From: Triglochin maritima
Lineage: Eukaryota > Streptophyta > Magnoliopsida > Alismatales > Juncaginaceae
Assembly (NCBI GenBank): GCA_963682175.1
Contig: OY821779.1
Coordinates: 1,066,501 to 1,130,500 of the forward strand
DNA length: 64,000 nt
Direction of reading: 5' to 3'
Shown: positions 34,407 to 47,594 of the stretch, in pieces
Position numbering within the stretch: the first letter of the stretch is position 1
How the letters are laid out: each line of letters begins with the position of its first letter
The notes under the pieces: generated by a model
Database searches by the model: none
Told to the model about the DNA's origin: nothing
Seen by the model: only the letters and a program-made list of their open reading frames with translations
Made by a program: the position numbers and the translations under genes

Positions 34407-35530
34407 GTAAATAAATTTGGAACATTTAATTCCGTTTGTTAATTTCAGTGGTTTGCAACATTTATGTCGTGCATGTTGAGCTTTTCATTTTATGTTTTAC
34501 GAATCTTTCCATATATATATATATATATATATTGATTATCGAGTGTTGTAACGAACGTTGTTGATGATCAATAAATATTTTCTTTTGTGTATTAATTGCT
34601 ACTCCATAATTATTAATTACTATCATGTATCTCACAAGCCTCTACTGTACGTATCACAATTGAGAACTGATTATCCTTGAAGAGTTGGAGGGATTACAGG
34701 AAGATATGAAAATAATTTGTATGTACAAAAGAACTTTAGATAATTAAAAGTCTCTATGCCCAAGAGCGGGTGTTACTTTAGGCTCTAAGTCTTTGACCTT
34801 GTCTCAGTCAGCTTGATAACAAAATTACAATGAGATGATGTGTGATTGACAAACAAAATTCTAATCAAGTTAACGATGTTATCAAACTGGTGTTGTAGGG
34901 ATTAAATTGTAATTTAATTCCACCACTAGTAATTAAAGTGAAGTAGGGATAAGTAGGCTGTCCATCTCAATTTCGAAGTCGTTGCTAATGGGGATAAGCC
35001 CCATTGCCTCCAATTAAAAGTTAGAAACCTCCACACAATTTATAGGTGATTCAAAACCCAACGAATACCACATTACATTTCATAATTAAGATCCTAAATG
35101 CCCTTCGATTCGGTGTGAATTTTCTTCAGTACACTCGAGTTGAACAATACACGAAATGTGACTTGTGATTATCATAATACCAGAACCGTGAGTTAACGCT
35201 TCTAACATGCAAAGTGGCACAAGCCAGCAATCTCCTCCAAAATTCAAATTCGTTCAATCAAAAACTTCTCCACCTTCCTAATCTCACCATCATGATAATT
35301 ATAAATATAAAAAAAACCAAGTATTTTTCACATGATTAAGGCTAACCTCCTTAATAAAAAAACAATAAGGTTATCTAACCGGGTGAAAATCATGGTTTTT
35401 GAACGCATAATATTAAGAATTGAATCCTAATAATAACGATTTCAATCTTACGACTTTTCGGTCTCCAAGTCTATCTAAACTAAACAAAAGAAACATATCT
35501 GCAAATATATATCCAACTCTTCGTCCTCTA
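34407..35530. other. Intergenic, no gene seen
   Basis: AT-rich spacer, including a TA run at 34512-34532. No domain-bearing frame. Confidence 0.55.
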
Positions 35531-35540
35531 ATATATAAAA
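35531..35540 (+). promoter_or_regulatory. Putative TATA box of the RING-H2 gene
   Basis: ATATATAAAA lies 72 bp upstream of ATG 35603, consistent with a short leader. Confidence 0.5.
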
Positions 35541-35602
35541 TCCACTTCCACTTCCATCTCCATCTCACCACCACATTCAAACACCATCATCACCACCAGC
35601 CC

Positions 35603-36091
35603 ATGTCGGTCCACGTCAGCAGCGAGGCGGTGGTGGCGCTCCTCGTCTTCTTCTTCGTCCTCATCTCCTTCGCCTTCTTCCTCTACGTCTTCTTCAACTG
35701 CCGTTCCAGCCCACCACCACCTCCACCACCCACATCCATACTCGTCCTCCAAGTCCCCATCCCCGCCGGGCTCGACCCGGCGGTGGTGCGCGCCCTACCG
35801 GTGGTCGAGTTCAGGAGGGTTGACATAGAAGAAGGGTTGGAGTGCGCCGTGTGCTTGTCGGAGCTGGTCGACGGGGAGAAAGCGAGAGTGCTGCCGAGTT
35901 GCAACCATAGGTTCCACGTGGAGTGTGTTGATAGGTGGTTCCGGGCCCACAACACGTGTCCGGTTTGTCGGAGGAAGGTGGAGGTTGTGAGGGGGGAGAG
36001 TAACGTGGTGGGTGGGGAGAAGAGGATTGGTGGTGGGTGTTGTGGTCTGGGTGATGTTCAGTTTGGAGGACTACAACATCAACACCACTAA
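35603..36091 (+). CDS. ATL-family RING-H2 E3 ubiquitin ligase
   Basis: Intronless, 162 aa. A hydrophobic segment at residues 9-31 would anchor it in a membrane. A Pro run (37-43) follows, then the ATL GLD motif (GLDPAVVRALPV, 56-67), then a RING-H2 finger. Its zinc ligands are C81, C84, C100, H102, H105, C108, C119 and C122, with the ATL-typical Pro120 and Trp112 that contact E2. ATL proteins act as membrane E3 ligases in stress or defence responses. The start was set at the first ATG (35603); the open frame extends further upstream but only through a non-ATG codon and over the TATA-like sequence. The C-terminus is Gly/His-rich. The exact ATL member and its substrate cannot be told. Confidence 0.92.
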   Translation: MSVHVSSEAVVALLVFFFVLISFAFFLYVFFNCRSSPPPPPPPTSILVLQVPIPAGLDPAVVRALPVVEFRRVDIEEGLECAVCLSELVDGEKARVLPSCNHRFHVECVDRWFRAHNTCPVCRRKVEVVRGESNVVGGEKRIGGGCCGLGDVQFGGLQHQHH

Positions 36092-37296
36092 TTAACTGGA
36101 TTAATTCATTAATTGTTCGTACGTTGTAGATTGATTGTTCTGAAAAGATTCACACACAAGAAATGTTGGGTGCTGAGATGAAGCGCCTAAGGGTTTAGAT
36201 TAATTGGGTTAGTTAGCTAGTGGTTTCTTCTTTTTTCATTTATTTCTGTGAATATCTATGTTGGAATGCATTTCATTGAAATTGTTTCTCTTCTTTTCTA
36301 TTTATTTTTCCATCCCCTGTGTAAAACGATAAAATTCTCAAGCTCGACATATTCATACTATTTTTGGCTGTTATCTCACTTATGTGGCTTGTCAATTTGG
36401 AATTTCCCCAACACTTTGGGACATTAGTTGCGTTGCGCCATTATTGTTTGATGGAAGCTCTCTTTTGTGTCTACCGTGAGCCAACGCAAGTTCTTCCGAC
36501 CAAAAGAAGGGTACTCGATTTTTTTATTATGATCCACTATTCCCTAAGATTCAATTCTACAAGTTAGTTGCAGTTTCAAATTAACGGTAATCTACACGGG
36601 TACACCGGATCACATTGGCTATTCAAAGTTTGATGGTGCAATCGGAACGTTACTTCCTGACTTCTTCCGCCACGCAATCCTGGGACACCTATACGTTTTC
36701 TAATGTTTTAAGAATCAGCCAAAAAAATCTTCCGTGGACGCAATACTTTTGGCTGCTAATATCCACAATGCAAGTCCTTGTCAGCGAATTGAAGCCAATT
36801 CTTTAATCCATCGTGAATAGTATACCCAAGTAACAAACGAATTTTGGGGACAACGGATCCAACATGCATCTTCTCTCTTTGTTGCAGCCCAACTTGCATC
36901 GCTTTCTTTGTGTCACGTCATCGTTTCTCTTTGTTGCATCATATCAATACATCTACTCTTGATTTTTCCTTAACCATGCTATGAAACTTATCTATACTCT
37001 ATATATATATTTTCTCCGCATCATTTGAGAATTGGTCATCGTTAAAATAAAATCTAAAAAATAAAATAAAAAATGATTTGAAAATAAAATGAATATATTA
37101 ATATTTTTAATAAATTTAAAAAAAACAAAAGGGGGCGTCCCCCACTCGTTGCTCGCCCGAGTGCCAAACCGAACACCAGTCACCTAATTTCCAGGGCTCC
37201 CGCCTGGGGGACGCCCCCCAAGGAAAACACTCCGGTTAAAGGTGGCCTAAGGGAACAAGTATCTTGTCTAAAAATTGACCGCCCAAATTCCTCCCC
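36092..37296. other. 3' flank and intergenic DNA
   Basis: No gene recognised. Around 37130-37225 are GC-rich inverted segments (GGGGGCGTCCCCC and GGGGGACGCCCCCC), probably a MITE remnant whose ends I could not define. Confidence 0.45.
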
Positions 37297-37299
37297 TTA

Positions 37300-37706
37300 G
37301 AGCACCCTTAACAAGTGCTCTTTGCCCGGGCGCCCAGGCAGCCCTCCCTTAACGGGAGGGTGCACCCTGGGCGCCCGGGCGGGGGGCACGTGGCCCCCTC
37401 CCATTGGTGTAGATTTTTTTTTGCGTTTTTGTTTTAAAAAATGTTTTAAAAATAATTTAAAATCGTTTTTTCAAAAAAAATTATGAAAATAAGTTTTTTA
37501 TTTGTTTATATTTTCTAGAATTTTTTGATAATTTTTCGTGTTTTGGCTAGAATTAATCCCGAAATGACGTGTAGATGAGAGAATGTAAGGCATTTGAGGT
37601 GTTTTTGGGTGTAGTTAAGAAAAATGTAGGGGGGTTGGTTTGAGCTGACGTGACGGAGAGAGAAACTAGGACGCCATGAACTTCCCGGGCAATATTAATG
37701 ATGCTC
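37300..37706. mobile_element. PIF/Harbinger-like MITE
   Basis: About 407 bp, bounded by TTA at 37297-37299 and 37707-37709 (typical 3-bp duplication). The left end GAGCACCCTTAACAAGTG and the reverse complement of the right end GAGCATCATTAATATTG are similar, and both lead to TTGCCCGGG. GC-rich ends, AT-rich centre, no coding capacity. Confidence 0.65.
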
Positions 37707-37709
37707 TTA

Positions 37710-38780
37710 ACGAGAGAGAGGGCGAGCCCCACTATACCCCGAGGTGCGCCCAGGTGGTGGACCTGGGGCCACGTGTCCCCAGGCCACTGGCCTTTTGTTT
37801 GCATTTTTTTGTTTTGATTTGTTTTTTTAAAATCATTTGCAATCTTTTTTATAAATATGTTTTTAATTTTTTTATTTTATCCAACCCCTATAACGAAGAA
37901 CATGTACGCAGGCCATTGGCTGCGTTTTAAAAAAAATATTTTTCGTTTATTTAATAACGAAGAACATGTACATGGTGCTGGGGCACCACAGTGGATGCCC
38001 TAGGCAGAAGATCTACGAATTCCAGCTGGATTGTTCGGAGTATGAATCGTGCACTTTTTTAATGCACAAGACAATGTTTACTTCCACGCAACAAAATGGC
38101 ATACCGGTGAGAATCACTTCCTCCACGGGGCAAAACAAAACATGTCACGAAAGTAACGAAGATCACTAACAAACTGCAAGGATCATAGACAAGAAAAGTA
38201 CCCAAAAAAAGTGGACGACCTTGGCCATTCAGGGAGACGGCGAAGTCTGATGGAATAAAACTAGCCAGGTCCAATTAATACTAATTTCATGGATGATATA
38301 AGTTTGCATCTCATATTAATATATTATAAAAGTCAAGACTAAAATAGTAATACATTGCATCCCAATAATTAGTCACAAAGGGTAATAAAAGCAGACAAAA
38401 TTGGAACTAAAATACATAAATAAAAGCTTCTTCGCAAAATGAGATAAAATAATTCCAAGCTTGTGCAAATATGAATATCTAAGGCCTTTATACTGGCCTA
38501 ACCAACAAGTTTTTTACGATACCCTGTACAGATTGCCCTGTCAATATTCCTACTGATCATATACTTCCACCAGGGGCCAACCGCCTTAAGTTTCTTTTTT
38601 TTATGCCTAGCGCAAACTGAAAGGTGCCCGAAATATAATGCAACTCATCATGCAAAAACAGTCTTGCTCCTGCAAATAAAACAGAGCAAGTTAAGCATGG
38701 CATGTAGGAAGACATACACAGAATTTACAGTGATAACAGGAAATAGTAGAGCATGAGACTACCATCAAATGGAGAATTTC
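37710..38780. other. Spacer and eRF3 3' untranslated region
   Basis: The part nearest 38780 should be the 3' UTR of the minus-strand eRF3 gene. A direct repeat of AACGAAGAACATGTAC occurs at about 37892 and 37952. No other gene seen. Confidence 0.45.
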
Positions 38781-41700
38781 TTAAGCTGAAAATGCAGTAT
38801 TCCCAGGGGGAGGGAGAGCAACAACCTTTCCCACAGCGATTGTCTTTCCTGCAAGGATATATATCACTTATATTAATAGCCTCAAAATAATGTGGCAGCT
38901 GACACTAAAAAATTAACTCTAGTCTCACCTTCAGTTCGAAGAGTAAACCTCCCAAGCTGAGCAAAATCAGAAAAATTCTCAAGGCATATCAGATTGCTAA
39001 CCTGAAAAGAACAGCTACATTAAAACACTACAAGGCTACAGAACATGGATGATCTAATAGTAACAAATATTCAAACCTGAATGCGACACACAATGACAGC
39101 ACCATTCTTAACAAAAAGAGGCTTCCTTTTTGTCTTCTTTTTCTTGGGATCAGTCTCTTTCTTTCTCTTTGTATCAATTTCTTCGATTAAATCAACAATC
39201 TCACACTCTTCAACGACAGCGTGGATGTGCAACACTGCTTTGTAACCAGCAGTAAAAATAGCCTGGATGTAATCAATAAAGTTGATAGATAAGTTAAATT
39301 AAGAGAAAAAACATGCTGCAGTAAACACAATGGCTAGCAGGTGCCTATTTAAGTCAAGGAATTGGACAACTCACATTGTCAAGCAGCTCAAGAATCTGCA
39401 ATTGAGCATTAAATTCATACGTCGCGGCTACCGGTTTTGCTGTAATCATGTATACAAGTCAGTATAAATGTCAAAAGATAATTGATCTCTGATGGAACAA
39501 AATTAGCCAAAAAAACAATAATAACGAACACAAAGCTAACCATAAGATTATATGAGGGGAAAGGGAAGCAAAAACAAGAAGTGAACCAGGAAGCTGCTAA
39601 GAAGAGCTTTGTAACAGGATAATTGATGCACTTTTAGTAGGCTTAACTTATACAAAGTCCAAATAGAAAATAACATCCACATGTTATCTTACCAACACTA
39701 GAAAGCACAAAGCCTGCCAATATATCTTCATCTTCAATTCCTGAAAGCTTAACCCTAACATTTTCACCAGGACCAGCGCGTCTTACTTTATTTTCATCAC
39801 AATTTACTGAAAGAACTTTCACGCTTGCCTGCATCCAGTAAAGGCAAAAGCATTAATGTACATGCATGTTATGTCAAGTTCGACTATCAACACCAAACTC
39901 TTGCACAGTTGCACATGATTACCTTATTGGGCATGACCAAGAGGTTATCACCCTCACGAATACTTCCAGATTCTATCTTGCCCATGACAACTGTTCCCAT
40001 ATCTTTATATTTGTCTATTATTGGCATTCTGCACATATGAACAAAATTTGGGCATAAAAATTTGCACTGTTTTTTATATTGACAAAAAAAATACAAAGGA
40101 AACCCACAATGCTTCGACAAATATAAATACCTAAGAGGGCCATCTGGATCACGTGCTGGAACCTCTATAGAATCCAAAACATCAAAAAGGCACCATCCCG
40201 TCCACCATTCGCAAACTTTCTTATCAATTTTTGTTTTAAGATTGAAACCAAGCAAACCGGATATGGGGAGAAATTGGACATCTAAATACCAAGAAGAAAC
40301 AATTAATTTGACAGTAACTAATCAAAAGGATTTTGCATGATTGAATCAACAAGAGACAAATCAACAAATTTCTGGAAAATAAATTTATCATATTTGCCCA
40401 CAGAAACAGATAGAAGAGGACAGTGCATAAAATGTAAACATCCAAAAATATGCATGTCATTCACAATCATCTGCGAGTAGTTGTACTACAGTGAACAACT
40501 TTCTAATGTATTTTATAAAAATACCAGAACACCACTACTTCAAGTGTAACATCTAATCAGGCAATCTAGCACTCTCTTATGACATTCAAGACTTCCCCCA
40601 ATTGGATTGATATGGATCCATAACCATGAGCTTATCCCTCACCTGTCATCTGTAAAGAATCAACCACATATTGCTGAAAACCAGAGGCAAACTCAGCCAG
40701 GATTCAGTTATAAACATGTAGTTCAGAAAAGAAAAATGCACCGAATAGAACTGTCTCATTATGCATGTTTGGTTGCAGTAGCACCTATACCCTTGATCTT
40801 AATTCTTGTTATTATCAATATAAAAGAATAAGAAAAGAAATTGTGCTTGTAAACCAAATACCTTTCTTCACATTATAGCCTGACGACTTAAGGAATGGTA
40901 CCATCTTTGATTCTATTTCATCAAACCTGGGGCCACAAATTAAATAATTCATTAAAATACAACAATGATTTCAACTTGGGTTTAAGATCTGTTTTGGACA
41001 TGAACTGATGTAGGCATTAGCACCTTGCTTTCGACCACTGTACAGTAGAATCATCCATTTTGTTGACAACAACAACAAGCTTCGAGACGCCAAGTGTTTT
41101 TGCTAATTGAACATGCTCACGGGTTTGACCTCCTTTTTCATAACCAGTTTCAAACTCACCTTTGCGAGCAGATATTACCTATGATAAAATTAATATTAGT
41201 CTGGTTTACAATATTATAAAAGTAGGCAACTTAATACTCACAAGAACGCCAATATCTGCTTGAGAAGCACCACTAATCATGTTGGGCACATAACTTTTAT
41301 GACCCTGTATAAATTGTAAAGAGGAAAAAAATTGGCAAAAAAATCATAAAATAAGAAACAAAGGACATATAAAACACACAAAAAATTAAAACAAAGATCT
41401 TAGGAATTTTTATTGAAGACAAGAAAATGTTACATCTTTTTGGCGATTAGTCGGGCTAGTGGACTGCCAATTGACCAACCGAAGAACCTCACTAATTGAT
41501 AACTAAAGATTAGATATGATATAGCAAACTAGAGATTCCTCTGTAGCTGTTAAATATTTTCCTTAACCATGGTAGTTAACATGTCTAGAAAGACAATGTC
41601 ATTTAATATAATGACTTTATCAACATTTAGATAATGAATAGGAAATTACCAACAAAAACAGTGCATAAAAATTAATGAGCAAAATTTACTGATGAAAAGA

Positions 41701-43254
41701 AATAAACAGGCATAGAACTAGAATTGGTCAAATAATATGGAAGAACAGATCACCGGCGCATCAAGAATTGTGAATCGAGTTGTTTCTGTCTCAAAATGAG
41801 CTCTGCCGACCTCCACAGTCTTGCCCTGTATTATCAATGTAGAAGAAAAAATAACACAAGTGTTCCAGAACATGAGATAGGATGTGCACATTTGGAAAAT
41901 AAATAAATAAGCGGAAGCCCCTTTTTCTTAAGTTTACTCTGACACTGAGCAACAATCAAAAAGCATAACTACTTTTGTCGTTTCAACACATGAAGTTATC
42001 ATATAAAACTTAATGAAAACTAAAGATTAACTTGAAAGAAACCAGAAGAATGATGCCATGTACTTACTGTCAATCAATTTCTTTAGAAATTAACTTGACA
42101 ATAAGGTATTCCAAGGACAGAGATCATGAAAATTTCTGAGTAATGCAAGCATTTAAGAAGCCATATGTTACACACAATCTTATACACACGTTATGTCAGA
42201 AGGCAACCATTGACTATTGAATGCCAGGCAACAATACAGGCCATCCAGTTAGATCTCAGTTAGCTTGTAAACTAGTCTCTTTATTGCAAATAAATTTGTC
42301 TATTTGATGCTTCATTTATACATAGAGAGAGAGAGAGGTGAATGGTTCATTTATAATTGTTTCACATATCTGCATAGAACCCTTTTTCTACATGTATTCA
42401 TTGTCACTGTGGACACCTACGAAGAGCTCATATATTTGTACTTCCCAATAAATGAAGATGCGAAAGTTTATGAACAGAAAGAACACTATAAGATAGAAGT
42501 GCAGGGAATAAAGATGCACCTTAGCTCGTTCCTCCTCGTTAGTGTCCATGATGTAGGCCATGTACCTGAGCATAAAGGCAACAATTTTGTCAGGTAAAAG
42601 AAGTTTGGCATACGTCAAAATATGAAGAACAAAGAAACATCTGCTCTAGTATTTCAAGAACAATCATCAATACAGATCATTGAAGAATTTTTTAATTAAT
42701 ATTCAGATTTTTGATAGATGGCCAACAGAAATTTGAAAATGAGCAATAGACAGAAGAATATTTAGTACTTTTAAGCAAACATGTAGAAAAAACTTTCTGA
42801 CAAACTATCGGGATTAAGGGCATACAATGGTACCTATCAATGGATCAACGGAACCTTGTGAAATACCTATGGAAATCAGTGTCTATGCTGCTAAGCTATA
42901 CAACCGCCAATATGTCTTATTCACATGAACTACACAAACCATTTCCCAAAAAATTGTACTTTATCCAACCTTCAATAAAATAAATCAATGATGAACCAAA
43001 GCTTCCATCGTGGAAACTCCTACCATGGTCTCTCTCTCCCTCTCTCTCTCATATATATAGATAGATAGATAGATAGATACAACAGGTACTTGGAGAATTT
43101 TGTATTGGAAAAAATACTGAGGGCTACTGAGACACAACAACATACCCCCACCCCCCCACACACGTTCATGTAAGACGTAAAACCCATTTTCCCTAAAATA
43201 ACTATGCAATATACTGCTTTTATGAGGAATATGTGTGCTTAAACCAAATTAATG

Positions 43255-43307
<53 letters not shown>

Positions 43308-46300
43308 GGGGGGATCAGTGACATTTCAGTAGCACAACCACACCAAAGATACCCCAGAAAAATACTGATGTATTCAGTATTTTTCAGAAGCAACCACTGA
43401 GGTACCTTCAGGCTATCGTGCAACAATACTGATGCATTAACAGAAGGAGAAAAAAAACACCTACCACTGGGAAATCTAGGTATATAGGCATAGTAGTTTG
43501 TTAGCTAGGCCCACATGATATGATACAAGAACAGTTATATTATTTCAAGGTTAGACAGCTTAGCCAGAGCTAATGATGTTAGTATTTAGTACTACAACAA
43601 ATATATCACTACGCATTTCTAGTTCTTTGACTAATTTCTAAAGTACACCGTATATATGAGGGTGGTAAGTGGTAATTGATAACACATATAAGGGAATAAA
43701 TGTAATTACAAAAAATGAATTATTAATAAGTAAAAGTTTCTATGATAGATAGGTAAATTTACTGAATTGCTATTCGTCGCCCTAAAACTACTTAAATCGC
43801 CCCAACAGATTACCATTTTGCTCTTCTCTCATTTCTACTGCTATAACGCGACATTTTACCCTTCTATCACACATCTCTCTTCATCTTCCTCTTATAATCA
43901 TAAAAAGTAATGTTTTGGAGGTCAGTAATGAGCCAACGGACGCTCCGGTGTACTCGAATCTGGTAAAATATCCAAAATCTTTTTAATAAAAAAATAATAA
44001 AAAATTGCGGGCGTCTAACGGAGCCGCCCAGCGTAGGAGAGGGGCGTCTGGGTAACACGCCCTCCCTCTCATGGGACGGGCGTCTGGTTAAGACGCCTCC
44101 CCCATGGGGGAGGCGTCTGTGCGGTTCCGTCAGACGCCTGCAATTTTTTATTTTTTTTACTTTTTTTATATTAAAAAGATAATTGATTATAAATTTAGAT
44201 AATTGCTAAATTAATTAATTAATAAGTTAATAATTACTATATTCGGATGACCGATACCCATTCGGTAAACCGACCCAATGATTCTAGGAAGATCAAAAAC
44301 TTACTGTCTTTACGATCACGGTGGACCGATGAAAAGTCGGTGATCCACATGGAACATGTTCGGTAGACCGAGAAGCAAACGGTCGATCGTCCGACATCTC
44401 ACCTTACAACGAGTTTTTGCAAGTGATCAACATTAAAAAAAATCCAGATCCAACAATTTCAAAATCCAAAAAATTTCTAGGGGCGGCGCTGCCCCGTTGC
44501 CACCCCTGCCACCTCACCGGCGAGGTGGAATGCCGCTCGCTCACCGGGGAGCGAGACCCCCGAACGACCTGTCGATGTGGTATTTGTAAGTCGGAAGTTT
44601 TACTACCAGGGATTTTGGATCTTAAATTTTTTGAATATTAATCACTTGCAAAAAACTCATTGTAATTTGACCCCGTTACCACCGAAAAACTTGCAACAGA
44701 ACCTCAAATAATTTGAGATAACACATCGTATAATTTTAAGAATTTATTTATATTTTATTTTTAATTTTTTATTATTAAAAAAATACGGACGTCTGGCTAA
44801 CACGCCTCCACCAACGTGGAGGCGTCTAGCTAACACGCCTCCACCTATGTGAAGGCGTCTTAGCCAGACGCCTCCACCGCCTCCACCATGGTGTAGGCGT
44901 CGTATCCAGACGTCCGAGTCGGAAAAAAAATCCGCATTCATTACGTCGCCGGATCCAGGTGTTTCGCCAGACATTTTCGTGGTGTTGGTACTAGGAATGT
45001 GAGTAAAACTGAGTCAAATACCTTGTTTAAAGACACGGGACGAAATGAGTATTAATTGATTTGTTAAGGGCAAAAAAGTAATTTTTGGGGCGATTTAAGT
45101 AGTTTTCCGACGACGAATAGTAGTTCCCTAAATTTATTCTGTCTTTGGGTCTTAAAAAACCAACATGATTACGAATGTATCCTTTACTCTCCAAAGTGAT
45201 ATTCCCACTTTCCTACTTGTTTGGATTGTATCATCATGGGTAAACAGTGTGTCAAGGTAAAACTTACCGACCTACTGCTGCTTAGCTTCATTTACTATTT
45301 AATTGTATGCTTGGGTAGGAATATGGGAGAGAAAAGAAGAGAAGTGAGGAGAAAAGAAAAGAAACCGTATTTCTCTTCTTTACGTCTCTCTCCTTTCTCT
45401 TGCTGGGATAGACATGAGAGAGGTTAAAAGAATGATTATAAATTGACTAAGGTGCCCTTTTTATATCATTGAGTTATTGTTTCTTTTCGAAAACAATAGG
45501 GTTAGTTCATAAAACTATAATAATCACTTTCTCTCCATTTCTCTCACACTCTCTCCATTTCTCTCCGATTAAGTTGTTATCCAAGGTAGAGAAACTCAAC
45601 ATTCTTCTCTTTTCTCTCATCAATATGCTATCCAAGCACACCATAAGAGGGTTGGCCATACAACATTAAGTCAACAATTACTATTGTAACCTAACAAAAA
45701 GTGAAAGTGATACTTATAGGATAGCAACAGTGAGTTCATAAATTTTACCAACTTTCTCGACTTTTATCTTTTGCTTCCTTTTCATACTTCTGGATAGTTC
45801 GATCATCAACTTGACCGCTTAGGAAGAGTATTTGTCCGCCAATAGTGGACTTTCCAGCATCTGGCACAAGCACAAAATATATATGATGAGTATATTGTCC
45901 TTGAATAAAAAATTAAGCAAATGAAACAACAGTTCAACATTTGGACAAGGAAATACTTATGCTTTGTGCGTGCATATTTTTTCTACGACCCACCTTTACC
46001 TTCTAATTCTGAAGTAATATTCTCAGAATCTTATTCATGATCAAGAAACCCTCTAAGAGTTTATTGTGCTCAGCAGAGTCCCTTCTTCGTCTCTTAGAGG
46101 GCAAAAGGTTAATGTTTGTTGTTACCATGTGCATGAACTCAGTACATAAACACTAAATACTTTCAGTTCGTGAAGCACTAGTAATTCTGCAGGTTTCTAA
46201 TGTGAGCAGATAAAGTACAAAAAGTGGAAGACAACCTAATGTCTGAATTAATAACCAAAACACAGATAAGGGCATTAGACAGCTCTATCTGAAAAACAAA

Positions 46301-47594
46301 ACTAAAATGGTGTGTTTTCTTCATAGATGAGTCAGTTCATATGTTGCTTTCATCTCAAAAGGAAAATAGCCATGCAGCAAATTCAACTTGCAAAGGTCAC
46401 GGTGGTTGTCTTACATAACAAATACAAGATCAAAGAAAGAAATTTCACTACATGCGTCAGAAAATTAGATGGCTCAATCTTCTAAATATCAAGCTAGTAA
46501 ATCAGCTTTGTAGCTATTGTTGCTGGAAGAAATTAAATATAAAGTGAACATACCAACATGACCAATAAACACAACATTTAGATGCCTCTTCTTCCCATCC
46601 TCGCTTTCAATGTCTTCATCTGCCGCATCTGGTGCAGGCACCTCTTCCTCTTTCCCTGCAACCATTCTTTCTCTCTTATCTAACACATACAGCACTTGAA
46701 ACACATTTGCATGAAATGTATGAAAAAACGAGATTCTCGTGTACATGATCAGAGAGCAGAGACTATGAAGGAAAAAGGAAATAAGTTATTGCAATCAAAT
46801 GAGACATATATACAACCTTTTGGCTCCAGATGCATTGACATCAAACTTGCATTAATCTCTTCTTCGACATCTGAAAGGAAGAGAAAAAAAATCTGGTCAG
46901 ATTAAGGTTCGCATCTCTACTTCAACACTAAGATGTAAGATCTATAAAAGGAAGCAAAGGGCATTGTCTGTAAACAGCAGAGACATCATCCCTCTCAATT
47001 CTTCCCTAACTCTCATTTTCATGGAAACTAAATCTGAGAAATTCAAACCGTAATAATGATACACATAATTCTGAAACAATCTAATAATCCAACAAATGTA
47101 AAATTCACGCCCCACTAACTGCGAAAATCAAATGACATTACCGAATCATCATCTCCCTCAAATTCATGCCGATAACGATAAGAATTACCGATCATAGTAA
47201 CAATTCATCTCGAAATTTAACTTTCGTGTTTTTCGAGAAATTTCTCAACAGATAACCTAATCTGTGCATCACACCTTATTCCCTACCAGACGCCCTTCTA
47301 AATCCAATTCATCCCCAACAAACCCTAACGAACCGAAAATAAACTGATCCGCGGCAATCAAACATCGGGACAAACGAGATCTACCAATCCAACACCAGAA
47401 ACAATCCAAAAAAGTCCCACAATCCGACCGATACCTTTGGCCTGCGGCGCCGGATCGACGGGATCCGGGTGGGACTCCGCGGGGCGATCCTCGTCCATGG
47501 CGGCGATTTCATCGGCGGCGTCGCTCCAGTCGTCGGCGTCCTCGACGCCGTTGACGACGGTCGGAGCGACGGTGGGTTTGGTTCCTTCCTCCAT
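38781..47594 (-). CDS. eRF3: Eukaryotic peptide chain release factor GTPase eRF3
   Basis: This is the GTPase partner of eRF1 in cytosolic translation termination. Sixteen coding exons (high to low): 47435-47594, 46817-46870, 46554-46679, 45749-45860, 42520-42565, 41754-41825, 41242-41304, 41024-41178, 40862-40926, 40131-40281, 39923-40028, 39693-39828, 39375-39439, 39077-39262, 38929-39001, 38781-38848. All are GT-AG and phases agree. The total is 1,638 nt, encoding 545 aa. A short acidic N-terminal region is followed by the GTP-binding motifs GHVDAGKST (split by intron 3), [18 protein letters not shown] and SGL, then two beta-barrel domains ([47 protein letters not shown]). The start is the first in-frame ATG, 47594. 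Intron 4 carries a MULE-like element. The model is full length and appears functional. Confidence 0.93.
43058..43080. repeat. (ATAG)n microsatellite in eRF3 intron 4
   Basis: About five ATAG units, preceded by a CT-rich run at 43029-43050. Confidence 0.8.
43258..43313. repeat. (GT)n-(G)n compound simple repeat in eRF3 intron 4
   Basis: About sixteen GT units run directly into more than twenty consecutive G. The G run length may be a sequencing or assembly approximation. Confidence 0.9.
44243..44395. repeat. Degenerate CGGTNNACCG cluster E (inside the MULE)
   Basis: CGGATGACCG, CGGTAAACCG, CGGTGGACCG, CGGTAGACCG and CGGTCGATCG occur within 150 bp. There is no exact CGGTCGACCG. Confidence 0.75.
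44787..44921. repeat. GGCGTCT/ACGCCTCCACC inverted blocks
   Basis: Four to five alternating copies of CTGGCTAACACGCCTCCACC and (G)GAGGCGTCTAGC form nested potential hairpins. A related block is at 44045-44137, and a diverged one is in the MULE at 50976-51060. Confidence 0.8.

Larger units (their letters stand above)
43762..45128. mobile_element. MULE-like element in eRF3 intron 4
   Basis: The left end (43762) and the reverse complement of the right end (45128) share CTATTCGTCG, then AAAACTACTTAAATCGCCCC and further bases (about 60 bp). They are flanked by TAAATTTA on both sides (43754-43761, 45129-45136). This is an 8-9-bp duplication of the length expected for Mutator-like elements. The 1,367-bp interior has no transposase. 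It holds GC-rich GGCGTCT/AGACGCC inverted blocks (44045-44137, 44787-44921), degenerate CGGTNNACCG palindromes (44243-44395) and an internal inverted repeat (44404-44670). Confidence 0.75.

Noticed and set aside
42304..42597. 97-codon plus-strand frame
   Set aside because: It overlaps eRF3 exon 5 (42520-42565) in antisense and the adjacent intron; no domain.
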